A stretch of DNA of 36,893 nucleotides from Opitutaceae bacterium UBA2377 (lineage in GTDB: Bacteria > Verrucomicrobiota > Verrucomicrobiia > Opitutales > Opitutaceae), in contig DDSZ01000047.1 in assembly GCA_002344205.1 (NCBI GenBank), forward strand, positions 1-36,893, in the 5' to 3' direction. The notes under the pieces were generated by a model. The model saw only the letters and a list, made by a program, of their open reading frames with translations. It was not told the origin of the DNA and did no database searches. Each line of letters begins with the position of its first letter. The first letter of the stretch is position 1. Made by a program: the position numbers and the translations under genes. This document shows, in pieces, positions 15,201 to 24,539 of this stretch.

Positions 15201-18200
15201 CGAGCGGGTGCATCCCGAGGACCGGGAGGCGGTCAATGCCGACGTTAACCGGGCGATTGCGCAGGGTGATGAGCGCTGGTCGGGGGAATACCGGTTTTTG
15301 CGCAAGGACGGCTCATACGCCTTCATCATGGACCGGGGCTACATCATCCGCGATGCCGCCGGCAAGGCGGTGAGGATGATCGGCGGCATGACCGATGTGA
15401 CCGAGCTCAAGCGAACGGAGAGCGAATTGCGCCGGAAGGATGCGCTGTTGCGGATGGCGGGCCGGTTGACGCGCACGGGCGGCTGGTCGATCGAGCTGCC
15501 CGGCCAACAGGTGTTCTGGTCTGACGAGATTTTTGATATCCTTGAATATCCCCCCGGGCAGCAGCCCCCGCTGGACGAAGGCCTGGCCCTCTATCTGGAA
15601 CCCTGGCGGCAACAGGTTGTGGCGGCGGTCGAAACCTGCATCCGCGACGGCACGCCCTTTGATCTGGAAGTTAGAATCCGCACCGCCAAGGGACGCACGC
15701 TCTGGGTGCGGGTGGGCGGAGAGGCCGACCGGGATGCCACCGGGGTGATCCGGCGGGTGCAGGGCGCAATGCGGGACATCACGGAGCGCAAGCAGGATGA
15801 GGAAGCCGTGCGGAAAAGTGCCGGGAGCCTGGCCGCGGCGCAGGCGATTGCCCATCTCGGCAGCTGGGAACTGGACCTGACCACGGGGCGCAGCATCTGG
15901 TCGGCCGAACTTTTCCGGCTGCTGCATCGCGATCCTGCGGCCGGAGCCGGTTCGTTTGCTGATTTTATCCAACTGGTCCACCCGGATGACCGGCCGATCT
16001 GCGAACAGGCCAATGCCCGGCTGCCTGAAGACCGGGCACCATATGAATTCGAATACCGCACGAATCCGGCCTTGGGCGCCATCCGTCACCTCAAGGCGGT
16101 CACCCATGTGATCCGCGATGAGCAGGACCGGGCGGTGAGCGCCACGGGCACCGTCCAGGACATCACCGAGCGCAAACAGGCCGAACAGGAATTGCTCCGG
16201 GCCAATCAGTCGCTGGAAGGCATCGTCAAGGCCCTCCAGCAAATTGGCACGGCCAAGTCCAATTTGCAGGATCTCTTGGAACTGATCGCGGCGCAGACGC
16301 AGACCTTGGCCGGAGCCAGCGGGGCCACCATCGAGTTCATCGAGGGCGACGAGATGGTTTACCGGGCGGGTGCCGGCTCGGCATTGAATCATGTCGGCCT
16401 CCGCCTGGCGCGCAGCAGAAGCCTTTCCGGGCTGGCCGTGCAGGAGGGCGCGACCCTGTTGTGTGAGGACACCGAGACGGATGCGCGGGTTGACCGGGCG
16501 GCTTGCCGCAAGGTGGGCGTGCGCTCGATGGTCGTCGCACCGTTGCGCGACGGGGAACAGATCATCGGGGTCCTGAAGATCCTGTCCGACCGGCCACATG
16601 CCTTCGGCCAGCGCGACATGGCCAACCTCCAGATTCTGGTCGAATCACTGGGGAGCATCATCCAGCGCAGGCGGCTCACCGAGCAAATGGCGGCCTCCGA
16701 GGAAAAATACCGGCTGCTGTTCGCGAACAACCCTCAGCCGATGTGGGTGTTTGACGCCGGCACGCTGCGCTTCCTGGCGGTGAACAATGCGGCCGTGCAG
16801 CATTACGGCTACAGCGAGGCCGAGTTCCTGGCGATGACCGTGCTCGACATCCGGGCGGAAGACGACCGCACGACCCGCGAACAGGCCCTGGCCAAAATGA
16901 TCCACGCGGGCCGCGACACCGCGTTGCGCCGGCATGTGAAGAAGGATGGCGCCGTGATCGAGGTCGAGGCGACCTCCGACAGCGTCGTGCTGGACGGCCG
17001 GCCCGCCCGGCTCGTGGTGGCCCGCGACGTGACCGAGCGCCGCCGGGCCGAGGCCAAGGTGCGCGAGCAGGCCGCGCTCCTCGACAAGGCGCAGGACGCC
17101 ATCATGGTGCGCGACCTCTCGCACCGCATCACCTACTGGAACAAGAGCGCCGAGCAGATCTACGGCTGGACGGCGGCCGAGGCCATGGGCCAGCCGCTGG
17201 ACAAACTGCTCCACGTTGATCACCAAAAATTTGACGAGGCGGACCGGCAGGTGCGGGAGACCGGCGAGTGGAACGGCGAAATCCAGAAACACTCCAAGAC
17301 CAAGGTCATGCTGACGATCAGCGCCCGGTGGACCCTGCTGCGGAACGATGCGGGCGAGCCGGAGGCCATCCTCACCATCGACACGGACATCACCGAGCGG
17401 AAAAAGCTGGAGCAGCAGTTCATGCGGGCGCAGCGGATGGAAAGCATCGGCACACTGGCCGGCGGCATTGCGCACGACCTCAACAACCTCCTGGCCCCGA
17501 TCACCATGGGCGTCGAGCTGCTCAAGCAGTTCAACCCCGACGAAAAGTCCCGCCGGCTCATCACCAACATCGAGCGCAGCGCGAAGCGCGGGGCGGACCT
17601 CGTGAAGCAGGTGCTCTCCTTTGCGCGCGGCGTGGACGGCGCGCGGGTATCGGTCCACCTCAAGCACCTGGTGCGCGAGGCCGAGTCCATCCTGGAAAAC
17701 ACCTTCCCGAAGAACATCCGGCTGGAGTCGTCCGTGCCGAACGACCTCTGGCTGGTGCAGGGCGATCCCACGCAGCTCAACCAGATCCTCCTCAACCTGT
17801 GCGTGAACGCCCGTGATGCGATGCCGTCGGGCGGACAGCTTACCATCCAGGTGCGCAACACCCGGATTGACGCGCAATATGCCGCGATGAATCCCAACGT
17901 GCGCGCGGGGCCCTACGTTCAGATCGAGGTCACCGACACCGGCACGGGCATGCCGCCCGAGATCATCGACCGCATCTTCGACCCGTTTTTCACCACGAAG
18001 GACGTGGGCAAGGGCACCGGCCTGGGCCTCGCCACCGTGCAGGGCATCATCCGCAGCCACGGCGGTTTCATCACGGTTTACAGCGAGGTCGGCAAGGGCA
18101 GCACCTTCAAGGTTTACCTCCCGGCCCAGTCCGAGGCGGCGGCGCCCGCGGAGGCCGCGCCGGCCGAGGAAGCGCTGCCCCGCGGCGCGGGCGAGCTGAT

Positions 18201-18564
18201 CCTGGTCGTGGACGATGAGGCCACGATCCTCGGCGTCACCCGCCAGACCCTGGAGACCTTCGGCTACGAGGTGCTCACCGCCGAGGACGGCGCGCAGGCC
18301 ATCGGCCTGTATGCGCTGCACCGCGCGCGGGTCGCCCTGGTGCTGACGGACATGATGATGCCGGTCATGGACGGGCCGGCGCTGATCACCGCGCTGCAGC
18401 GCATCAACCCCGCCGTGCGTGTCATCGCCTCCAGCGGCCTGAACGCCAACGGCGGCGTGGCCCGGGCCGCGGCCGCGGGTGTCCGGCATTTCCTGCCCAA
18501 GCCCTACACGGCCGAGACCCTGTTGAAGCTGATCAAGCAGGTCCTGGACAAGCCCGTGACCTGA
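12223..18564 (+). CDS. Giant multi-PAS/GAF hybrid histidine kinase with receiver domain
   Basis: A 2113-residue hybrid sensor kinase with no membrane segment, so it senses cytoplasmic cues. Approximate order: GAF (19-165), PAS (178-294), PAS (310-422), degenerate GAF-like segment (448-561), six PAS (573-683, 698-801, 816-929, 944-1058, 1073-1185, 1202-1313), GAF (1337-1481), two PAS (1493-1603, 1619-1722), HisKA with His1751 in GGIAHDLNN, HATPase (about 1848-1964, with NARDAMP and [11 protein letters not shown]), and a receiver (1990-2111) with phospho-acceptor Asp2043 in [12 protein letters not shown]. Most PAS modules end in DITER. ATG at 12223 is preferred to TTG at 12202. Its output partner is not evident; the three signalling genes downstream on the same strand are candidates. 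Confidence 0.93.
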   Translation: MKAPLPPDESARLAAVRDYAVLDTPPEADFDSIATLAAQICDMPIALITLIDGERQWFKAKVGIEIESTPREVAFCAHAINRPRELLVVNDATKDPRFADNPYVTEANGIRFYAGAPLVTPGGHALGTLCVVDRKPREISAGQREALAVLSRHVMTQLQLRRQLRERQRIERALAVSEERWQFALEGSDQGVWDWDVPSQTVYFSPRWCAQLGHAPDEVPHRLEEWSSRVHPDDLPATLRRIQEHFEGRTPIYEAEFRMRAKDGTWRWIADRGKVMTRDAAGKPLRVVGTHIDITERRGLEEKLRRSEASLSRAQQVAHIGSWETDLVTMEVAWSEETHRIFGTSPATFQPNHESFLDRVHPEDRAKVHEAFLASLPADEARVMEHRICLPDGSVKHVEERWRVFREQPDRPARAVGTCQDITGRRQLEEDRKKLIRDLGERLKEVRALHQVSALLGKGGALTPAVLARIAGLLPPAMQYPEAAAARIVLGDLVQETPDYPPGAADRLEAAIDGGPGLAGRIEVAYRGKVPAAEKGPFLAEEHRLVESLAEMLSTHARRHAAEQALAETLECNRDLIRSIEGIVWEADAVTLAFTFVSEQAQRLLGYPTRAWLEEPEFWEEHIHPDDRAATVRSCRDLARQGRDHVLEYRMLAADGREVWLRDMVTYVAEPGRRPLLRGVMMDITERKLAEGEISALAHRLTAVLESITDAFYTLDRGWCFAYLNGEAERFLQRPKETLIGRTIWEEFPAAVGSTFEREYRRAMQERVTVVFEEFYPAPLNRWFEVRAYPSDEGLAVYFQDITERRRSAEALRLSEERFRELAENVADIFYNYDPVNHRLLYANPAYETIFGRSLEGAYAEPLDYLQGVHPDDRAGVEAALAKQLRGENTEAIFRVLRPDGSVRWVTEQAVPVLDAAGRVERLVGTMRDITERQEVINRLSVSEERFRLLSKATQDAIWDWDLVTGSFWWSEGFETLFGYSLVEIAPTIDSWSERVHPEDREAVNADVNRAIAQGDERWSGEYRFLRKDGSYAFIMDRGYIIRDAAGKAVRMIGGMTDVTELKRTESELRRKDALLRMAGRLTRTGGWSIELPGQQVFWSDEIFDILEYPPGQQPPLDEGLALYLEPWRQQVVAAVETCIRDGTPFDLEVRIRTAKGRTLWVRVGGEADRDATGVIRRVQGAMRDITERKQDEEAVRKSAGSLAAAQAIAHLGSWELDLTTGRSIWSAELFRLLHRDPAAGAGSFADFIQLVHPDDRPICEQANARLPEDRAPYEFEYRTNPALGAIRHLKAVTHVIRDEQDRAVSATGTVQDITERKQAEQELLRANQSLEGIVKALQQIGTAKSNLQDLLELIAAQTQTLAGASGATIEFIEGDEMVYRAGAGSALNHVGLRLARSRSLSGLAVQEGATLLCEDTETDARVDRAACRKVGVRSMVVAPLRDGEQIIGVLKILSDRPHAFGQRDMANLQILVESLGSIIQRRRLTEQMAASEEKYRLLFANNPQPMWVFDAGTLRFLAVNNAAVQHYGYSEAEFLAMTVLDIRAEDDRTTREQALAKMIHAGRDTALRRHVKKDGAVIEVEATSDSVVLDGRPARLVVARDVTERRRAEAKVREQAALLDKAQDAIMVRDLSHRITYWNKSAEQIYGWTAAEAMGQPLDKLLHVDHQKFDEADRQVRETGEWNGEIQKHSKTKVMLTISARWTLLRNDAGEPEAILTIDTDITERKKLEQQFMRAQRMESIGTLAGGIAHDLNNLLAPITMGVELLKQFNPDEKSRRLITNIERSAKRGADLVKQVLSFARGVDGARVSVHLKHLVREAESILENTFPKNIRLESSVPNDLWLVQGDPTQLNQILLNLCVNARDAMPSGGQLTIQVRNTRIDAQYAAMNPNVRAGPYVQIEVTDTGTGMPPEIIDRIFDPFFTTKDVGKGTGLGLATVQGIIRSHGGFITVYSEVGKGSTFKVYLPAQSEAAAPAEAAPAEEALPRGAGELILVVDDEATILGVTRQTLETFGYEVLTAEDGAQAIGLYALHRARVALVLTDMMMPVMDGPALITALQRINPAVRVIASSGLNANGGVARAAAAGVRHFLPKPYTAETLLKLIKQVLDKPVT

Positions 18565-18583
18565 GCCGGCCGGCGACATTCCC

Positions 18584-20575
18584 ATGCATGCGACTTCGGC
18601 CCATCCGTTCCCCGGTTATGTGCGGGCCGCGATTGGCGCCGGGGCGGTCGCCGTCGCGGTCGGGCTGCTGGTGCTCACCGGCTGGGCGCTCGGGGAGGAA
18701 ACCCTGAAGCGCATCCTGCCCGGACTGGTGGCGATGAATCCGCTCACTGCAGTGGGTTTCATCCTCGCCGGGCTGTCGCTGCTGTTCGGGTGTGCGCCGC
18801 CGTCGCCGGTCCGCCGGAGGTCGGCCCGCGCCGCCGCGGCGGTGGTGGCGCTCATCGGGCTCGCCAAGCTCGGCGAACACGCTTTCGGGTGGCACTTGGG
18901 CTTCGACCGCTGGCTGTTCCGCGAGAGCCTGGATGTGCCCGGGCTGCTGCCCAACCGCATCGCGTCCACTACCGCGCTGAACTTCACCCTGCTCGGGCTG
19001 GCCCTGCTGCTGCTGGACCGGACAACGGCACGGGGCCCCCGGCCGGCGGAGCTGCTGGCCCTGCCGGTGGTGCTGACTTCCCTGCTGGCGCTTTTCGGCT
19101 ACGCCTACGGCGTGCAGTGGCTCTATGTCGTGCCCGCCTTCATCCCGATGGCGGTGCACACCGCGCTGTGTTTCCATCTGCTCGCACTCGGGGTGCTCTG
19201 CGCCCGGCCGGACCAGGGGATCATGGCGTGGTTCACCAGCGCCGGTGCCGTGGGGATGCTGTTGCGCTGGCAGTTGCCGGGGACGGTGACGATCCTCTTC
19301 TTCTTGGGCTGGCTGCGATTGGAAGGGCAGCGCCGCGGCTTCTACGGGACCGAGCTGGGGGTGGCGCTGCACTCGATGTTGAACGTGACCCTGTTCAGCG
19401 GTCTCATCCTGTGGAGCGCCTGGCTGCTGCGTCGCGCGGAGGCGGCCCGCCGGCGCGAGCAGGAGGAGCGCGAACGCTTTTTTCAGCTCTCGCTCGATTT
19501 ACTGGGCATCGCTGACAGCGATGGACGGTTCAAGCGGGTAAATCCCGCGTTTACGGCCACCTTGGGATGGAGCTCGGAGGAAATATTGAGCCGGTCCTTC
19601 CTGAATTTTGTGCATCCCGACGACCTCCCTGCGACTGTGGCCGAAGTGGACAAGCTCAAAGGCGGGGCCCCGACCCTGCGCTTTGAAAACCGCTGCCGTT
19701 GCAAAGATGGCACCTGGAAGTGGCTGGCTTGGAAGAGCCAACCGTTTCCCGAAGAAGGCCTCCTTTACGCCACGGCCCACGACGTGACCGAGCGGAAGGA
19801 AGTGGAACTCGCGATTCAACGGCTGAACACCGAACTCAAGGGCCGCGCGACGGAGCTGGCCGAGGTCAACCGCGAGCTGGAGGCGTTTTCCTATTCGGTC
19901 TCGCACGATCTGCGCGCCCCGCTGCGGCACATCCAGGGCTATGCGGAAATGCTGCGCACCGCCCTCGGGAAAAACCTCACGGAACCCGTGCCGCGTTATT
20001 TGACGACGATCCGGCAGGCCGCGGAGGAGATGGGCAAGCTGATCGACGACCTGCTGGCCTTTTCCCGGGTCGGTCGGGTCGGCCTGCAGCGGCAAGGGGT
20101 CAACCTCGGGCGACTGGTGGCCGAGGTGCGGCAGGCGCGCGAGCTTGACCTTAAGGACCGGGCCATCGAATGGCGCATCGGCCCGCTGCCGGAGGTCGAG
20201 GGCGACCCCAACCTGCTGCGGCAGGTGTTGGCCAACCTGATGGACAACGCGGTCAAATACACCCGCGGCCGTGATCCGGCGGTGATCGAGATCGGCGCGA
20301 CCACCGGGGCCGACGGCGAAATCACGGTCTTCATCCGCGACAACGGCGCGGGTTTTGACCCGCAGTATGCGGGCAAACTCTTCGGCGTTTTCCAACGCCT
20401 GCACCGGGCGGACGAGTTCGAGGGCACGGGCATCGGGCTCGCGACCGTGCGGCGGATCGTCACGCGGCACGGCGGCCGCACGTGGGCGGAGGGCCGGGTC
20501 AACGAAGGAGCGGTTTTCTATTTCACTTTGCCGGCGGGTGGCGCAACCTCGGCCGCTCCGGCCCCGCCGTCATGA
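18584..20575 (+). CDS. Membrane-bound PAS sensor histidine kinase
   Basis: A 663-residue membrane kinase. Residues about 10-285 hold several hydrophobic helices of a membrane sensor region that I cannot assign to a named family. A PAS domain (about 295-405, ending HDVTERK) and a short coiled-coil (LNTELKGRATELAEVNREL) follow. The HisKA domain has His441 in FSYSVSHDLRAPLRHIQGY, the bacteriophytochrome-like type, and the HATPase shows NLMDNAVKYT and GTGIGLATVRRIV. There is no receiver domain. It overlaps the next gene, a CheY-like regulator, by ATGA, which makes that protein its probable phosphotransfer partner. The signal is unknown. Confidence 0.92.
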   Translation: MHATSAHPFPGYVRAAIGAGAVAVAVGLLVLTGWALGEETLKRILPGLVAMNPLTAVGFILAGLSLLFGCAPPSPVRRRSARAAAAVVALIGLAKLGEHAFGWHLGFDRWLFRESLDVPGLLPNRIASTTALNFTLLGLALLLLDRTTARGPRPAELLALPVVLTSLLALFGYAYGVQWLYVVPAFIPMAVHTALCFHLLALGVLCARPDQGIMAWFTSAGAVGMLLRWQLPGTVTILFFLGWLRLEGQRRGFYGTELGVALHSMLNVTLFSGLILWSAWLLRRAEAARRREQEERERFFQLSLDLLGIADSDGRFKRVNPAFTATLGWSSEEILSRSFLNFVHPDDLPATVAEVDKLKGGAPTLRFENRCRCKDGTWKWLAWKSQPFPEEGLLYATAHDVTERKEVELAIQRLNTELKGRATELAEVNRELEAFSYSVSHDLRAPLRHIQGYAEMLRTALGKNLTEPVPRYLTTIRQAAEEMGKLIDDLLAFSRVGRVGLQRQGVNLGRLVAEVRQARELDLKDRAIEWRIGPLPEVEGDPNLLRQVLANLMDNAVKYTRGRDPAVIEIGATTGADGEITVFIRDNGAGFDPQYAGKLFGVFQRLHRADEFEGTGIGLATVRRIVTRHGGRTWAEGRVNEGAVFYFTLPAGGATSAAPAPPS

Positions 20576-21036
20576 TTTCCCTCAACCGCATCCTGCTGGT
20601 GGACGACAGTCCGCGCGACCGCGAAATGGCGCTCGAAGCCCTCGCGGCCAACAACCTCGCCAACGAGGTGGTGCCGCTGCGCGACGGGGTGGAGGCGCTG
20701 GACTACCTTTACCGCCGCGGCGAACACGCCGCCCGCCCGCCGGGCAACCCCGCGGTGATCCTGCTCGACCTCAAGATGCCCCGTCTGGACGGGCTTGAGG
20801 TGCTGCGGCAGGTCAAGCAGGACCCCGCGTTCAGGCGCATTCCCGTGGTCGTGATGACGTCCTCACGCGAGGAACACGATCTGGTCAAAAGCTATGATTT
20901 GGGCGTGAACGCCTACGTCGTGAAACCGGTGCGTTTCCAGGAATTCGTGGAGGCCGTCCGACAGCTGGGCGCGTTCTGGGCGGTCCTCAACGTGCCGCCG
21001 CCGGACACCGCCCCGGCCGAGGGCTCCCGGCCATGA
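20572..21036 (+). CDS. Single-domain response regulator (CheY/Rcp1-like)
   Basis: A 154-residue receiver-only protein. The acidic pocket is Asp11-Asp12 (LLVDDSPRDR), the phospho-acceptor is Asp66 in VILLDLKMPRLDG, the conserved Thr is in VVMTSS and the Lys in YVVKPV. The insert after the third helix (YRRGEHAARPPGNP) is typical of regulators partnered with phytochrome-type kinases such as Rcp1. No output domain is present. ATGA overlaps on both sides tie it to the membrane kinase upstream and the hybrid kinase downstream, suggesting it passes phosphate between them or acts by protein contact. Confidence 0.93.
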   Translation: MISLNRILLVDDSPRDREMALEALAANNLANEVVPLRDGVEALDYLYRRGEHAARPPGNPAVILLDLKMPRLDGLEVLRQVKQDPAFRRIPVVVMTSSREEHDLVKSYDLGVNAYVVKPVRFQEFVEAVRQLGAFWAVLNVPPPDTAPAEGSRP

Positions 21037-22997
21037 GCAGTGTGCCCATCCGCATCCTCCACCTGGAGGACAACGAAGCCGACAGCCGGATGATCGGCGA
21101 CCTGCTTGATCAGGCCGGCCTGATTTGCGCGCTCAACCGGGTGGACGGCCGGGAGGCGCTGCTGGCCGCCTTGGGCGAGGACCGGCACGACATCGTGCTC
21201 TGCGATTACAACCTTCCCGGTTACGGCGGCCTGCGGGCCATCGCGGATGTCCGCCGCCTGCGGCCGGAGCTGCCGGTGCTCATCGTGTCCGGCTCGATTG
21301 GCGAGGCCGAGGCGGTGAAGTGTCTGCATCACGGCGCGACCGATTACCTGCTGAAGCAGAAGCTCGACCGGTTTGTGCCGGCCTTGCGCCGGGCCCTGCA
21401 GGAAGCGGCGGCCGGGCGGGCGCAGCGCGAGGCCGAGGCGGCGCTGCGGGCGAGCGAGGAGAAATTCCGCCAGCTGGCGGAAAATATCCAGGAGGCCTTT
21501 TGGATCAGCGATCCGGCGAAGGAGGCCATGATTTACATCAGCCCGGCCTACGAGACGATCTGGGGTCGCACCTGTGCCAGCCTCTATGCCCGGCCGCAGG
21601 ACTGGATGGAGGCGATTCATCCCGAGGACCGCGACCGGGTCCGCCGCGCGGCGCTGACGAAGCAGGCGACGGGCACCTACAAGGAAGTTTACCGCATCGT
21701 GCGCCCCGACGGCGGCATCCGCTGGATCCGCGACCGGGCCTTTCCCGTGCGCGATGGGACCGGCCGGGTTTACCGCATCGTCGGCACGGCGGAGGACATC
21801 ACCGAGCAGAAGGGCATCGAACAGCAACTGCTGCATACGCAGCGGCTGGAGAATGTCGCCCGGCTGGCCGACGGCGTGGCGCACGACCTGAACAATCTGC
21901 TCGCCCCGATCCTCATGGGCGTGGAGCTGCTCCGGCTGAAGACGGCCGACCCGGGCCTGCACCGTCTCATCGACAGCATCGGGCAGAGCGCGTTGCGCGG
22001 GAAGGAGCTTGTGCAGCAGGTGCTGTCGTTCGCGCACGGCATGGGCGACGGCCAGGTGCCGGTCACGGCCCGCAACCTCATCCGCGACCTGCAGGCCGTG
22101 GTGGCCAATACGTTTCCCAAAAACATCACGGTGGACTACCGCGTGCCGGCGGACCTGTGGTTGATCTCCGGTGATGCCGGCCAACTGAGCCAGGTGCTGC
22201 TCAATCTTTGCATGAACGCCCGGGATGCGATGCCGCAAGGCGGGGTCATCGCGATCCAGGCCGAGAACATCCGGATCGACACGCTCTACGCCGGCACCCA
22301 GCGCGAACTCGCCCCCGGCCGCTATCTGCGGCTCACCGTCACCGACACCGGCCCTGGCATGGCGCCGGAGGTCCGGTCCCGCTTGTTTGAACCGTTCTTT
22401 AGCACCAAGCCCGGCGAGGCGGGCACGGGCCTCGGGCTGCCCGTGAGCCAGCGCATCGTGCAGGATCACGGCGGTTGCATGGAGGTGTTGAGCGAGGTGG
22501 GGCGCGGCAGCAGCTTCCGGGTTTACCTGCCGGCTCTGGGCCAGGGCGCGCCGGCGGGCGGCTCGGCCAATCCCTTCGGCGAACTGCCCCGGGGCCGGGA
22601 TGAACTGGTCCTCGTGGTGGACGACGAAGTCTCGGTTCTGGAGATCATGCGCGAAACCCTGGAAGCCTTCGGCTACCGGGTGCTCACCGCCGAGGACGGG
22701 GCGCAGGCCGTCGCTGTTTTTGCCGCCCGGCAGGAGGAAATAGGCCTCGTCCTGACCGACATGATGATGCCGGTGATGGACGGGGCGGCGCTCATCGCCG
22801 CGGTTCGCCGGCTGAAACCCGGGGTGGGCATCATCGCGGTCAGCGGGGTCAATGCGACCTACAACCCTGCGCGGTTGGCGGAGCTTGGCATACCCAATTT
22901 CATCGCGAAACCCTTCACCGCGCCGGAGCTGCTGGCCACGGTCCGCAAGGTGCTGACCGAGTTGAAGCCGGGAACGGTGGGGACCTCGGATGCCTGA
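21033..22997 (+). CDS. Receiver-PAS-histidine kinase-receiver hybrid protein
   Basis: A 654-residue soluble hybrid. The N-terminal receiver has acceptor Asp58 in IVLCDYNLPGYGG; a PAS domain (about 140-265) ends AEDITEQK; HisKA has His284 in [14 protein letters not shown]; the HATPase has NLCMNARDAMP and GTGLGLPVSQRIV; the C-terminal receiver has Asp576 in [12 protein letters not shown]. The kinase and last receiver closely match the C-terminus of the 2113-residue kinase at 12223, pointing to duplication. A kinase with a receiver at each end can take phosphate from an upstream kinase and pass it on. It overlaps the preceding regulator by ATGA. No DNA-binding output is visible. Confidence 0.92.
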   Translation: MSSVPIRILHLEDNEADSRMIGDLLDQAGLICALNRVDGREALLAALGEDRHDIVLCDYNLPGYGGLRAIADVRRLRPELPVLIVSGSIGEAEAVKCLHHGATDYLLKQKLDRFVPALRRALQEAAAGRAQREAEAALRASEEKFRQLAENIQEAFWISDPAKEAMIYISPAYETIWGRTCASLYARPQDWMEAIHPEDRDRVRRAALTKQATGTYKEVYRIVRPDGGIRWIRDRAFPVRDGTGRVYRIVGTAEDITEQKGIEQQLLHTQRLENVARLADGVAHDLNNLLAPILMGVELLRLKTADPGLHRLIDSIGQSALRGKELVQQVLSFAHGMGDGQVPVTARNLIRDLQAVVANTFPKNITVDYRVPADLWLISGDAGQLSQVLLNLCMNARDAMPQGGVIAIQAENIRIDTLYAGTQRELAPGRYLRLTVTDTGPGMAPEVRSRLFEPFFSTKPGEAGTGLGLPVSQRIVQDHGGCMEVLSEVGRGSSFRVYLPALGQGAPAGGSANPFGELPRGRDELVLVVDDEVSVLEIMRETLEAFGYRVLTAEDGAQAVAVFAARQEEIGLVLTDMMMPVMDGAALIAAVRRLKPGVGIIAVSGVNATYNPARLAELGIPNFIAKPFTAPELLATVRKVLTELKPGTVGTSDA

Positions 22998-23049
22998 GGC
23001 CGGAGAGGGTTGGACATTTGCCCGGGCCGCGCGACAATTGCGGTCAATC

Positions 23050-23871
23050 ATGCGTCCCGTCGAAATCCCCGCGAGTTACTACCAGCAATTCGATGCCGAC
23101 TACCGTCGCGCCGTGCCGGCCGAGGGCTACGGCGGCTGGAAAAAATCCCGCATCGGGCTGGCGCCGCGGCACACCGCGCTCGTGGTAATGCACGCGTGGG
23201 AGTGCGGGACGATGGAGCAGTGGCCCGGCTGGCGGCGCTGCGTGGAATATCATCCGCGGGCGCTGAAGATTTTGGCGGAAGTTTTTCCGCCGCTGCTCCG
23301 CGCGGTGCGGGCCTCGCCCCTGCCGGTGTTTCACGTGGTTGGCGGTCGCGATTACTATTCCCACCTGCCCGGCTACAAAAGCACGGTGAAGCTCGCCGGA
23401 CCTTCGCCGAAGCCCAAGCCCGTGCCGAAGGATGCGGTTTACCGGCGGCTGGATAAATTTCGCGCCGACAAGGTCTTTGTGGGCCGGCGAAATTGGCCCG
23501 ATGTGCGGAAGGGTTTCAAGCGGCTCGACTTTGCGCCGGCGGCGCGCCCGCTGGCCGGGGAGCCGATCGCCGAGGACGGCCATCAGCTCGCGGCACTCTG
23601 CCACGCGCACGGCATCAACCACCTCGTCTATGTTGGGTTCGCGATCAACTGGTGCCTGCTCATGTCGCCCGGAGGCATGGTGGACATGACGCGTTACGGT
23701 GTCATGTGCTCGACGATCCGCGAGGCGGTGACGGCGGTGGAGAACAAGGAGACGGCGCGCGGGGAGCGCGAAAAGCAGCAGGCGCTCTGGCGCGTGGCAA
23801 TCAACTCGGGATTTGTGTTTGGCGCGCAGGATTTCATCAAGGCCGTGAAGTCGCTGCCGCCCAAGGCCTGA
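23050..23871 (+). CDS. Isochorismatase-fold cysteine hydrolase-like protein
   Basis: A 273-residue protein with the Rossmann-like fold of the isochorismatase/nicotinamidase superfamily. HTALVVMHAWECGT occupies the first strand, where active enzymes normally carry the catalytic Asp (VIDMQ); here the position looks like His48. The later segment VGFAINWCLLMSPGG supplies a candidate nucleophile Cys202. The protein is longer than typical members, with an insert around residues 85-150. ATG at 23050 is preferred; the frame is open upstream to about 22990 without homology. The gene stands apart from the signalling cluster by about 50 bases. The fold is probable; catalysis is uncertain because of the altered residue. 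Confidence 0.7.
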   Translation: MRPVEIPASYYQQFDADYRRAVPAEGYGGWKKSRIGLAPRHTALVVMHAWECGTMEQWPGWRRCVEYHPRALKILAEVFPPLLRAVRASPLPVFHVVGGRDYYSHLPGYKSTVKLAGPSPKPKPVPKDAVYRRLDKFRADKVFVGRRNWPDVRKGFKRLDFAPAARPLAGEPIAEDGHQLAALCHAHGINHLVYVGFAINWCLLMSPGGMVDMTRYGVMCSTIREAVTAVENKETARGEREKQQALWRVAINSGFVFGAQDFIKAVKSLPPKA

Positions 23872-24015
23872 TGATTGGCCGCAGCGAGGGATAGGGAGAA
23901 CCATGGTCCCGCTTTTGACTCTCCATGCCGCTGACTCTCGGCGGCTGACGCACTCGGGCGTCACGGCCCGCCCGGGTCACCTTGTCGTCCGCCTCTGCCG
24001 GGGCGGTCTCGCTGC

Positions 24016-24492
24016 ATGAACAAACGCGACCTCCTCGACCGCATCCTCGGTAAGCTCTCCGCGGAGCTGGCGGCCATCACCCGGGCGGCTCGCGCCACGC
24101 ATGCCGAGGCGACCGACGAGGAGAACAAGGCCGAGGATAAATACGATACCCGCGGGCTGGAGGCCTCCTATCTGGCGCACGGCCAGTCCAAGGCCGCCGA
24201 GGAGGCCGCGCTGGCCGTCGCCCAGTTTTCCGCCCTGCCGGTCCGCGACTTTGCGCCGGGCGAACCCATCAGCCTGGGGGCCTTGGTGCGCCTCGAGGGC
24301 CGCGGCGGCAGCCATTACTTCATCGGTCCCCGGGCCGGCGGCACCGAAATCGAATCCGACGGCGGACCGGTGCTCGTCATCACCCCGCAATCGCCGCTCG
24401 GCCGCCAGCTCGTGGGCCGCCGGCAAGGCGACACGCTCCTGCTCGAATTCGGCGGGAAACGCAGCGAATTCCGCGTAGCCTCCGTGACCTGA
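24016..24492 (+). CDS. GreA/GreB-like transcription elongation factor family protein
   Basis: A 158-residue protein with a helical N-terminal half and a beta-rich C-terminal half like the FKBP-type domain of GreA, GreB and Rnk. The acidic, charged stretch EATDEENKAEDKYDTRGLEA (about 33-52) is the hallmark of a group of GreAB-domain proteins, and the C-terminus (VLVITPQSPLGRQLVGRRQG) carries the conserved SPLGRALLG-like motif. These proteins bind RNA polymerase through the secondary channel. It is not the housekeeping GreA, being more divergent in the coiled-coil. It stands alone, 144 bases after the isochorismatase-fold gene and convergent with the desaturase. Confidence 0.8.
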   Translation: MNKRDLLDRILGKLSAELAAITRAARATHAEATDEENKAEDKYDTRGLEASYLAHGQSKAAEEAALAVAQFSALPVRDFAPGEPISLGALVRLEGRGGSHYFIGPRAGGTEIESDGGPVLVITPQSPLGRQLVGRRQGDTLLLEFGGKRSEFRVASVT

Positions 24493-24539
24493 GCCGGAGT
24501 TCACGCAGCGGCGCGCGGGGGGCGCCGTCGGGAACAGCG

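Noticed and set aside
16645..18585. Minus-strand open frame of 646 codons
   Set aside because: Antisense to the kinase and receiver end of the 2113-residue protein; composition rich in His, Arg, Gly and Val and no recognisable domain.
20913..23051. Minus-strand open frame of 712 codons
   Set aside because: Antisense to the receiver-PAS-kinase-receiver gene, which has complete motifs.
24509..24527. CGGCGC/GCGCCG hairpin between convergent genes as a terminator
   Set aside because: Six-pair stem without a T-tract on either strand; such stems are expected by chance at this GC content.
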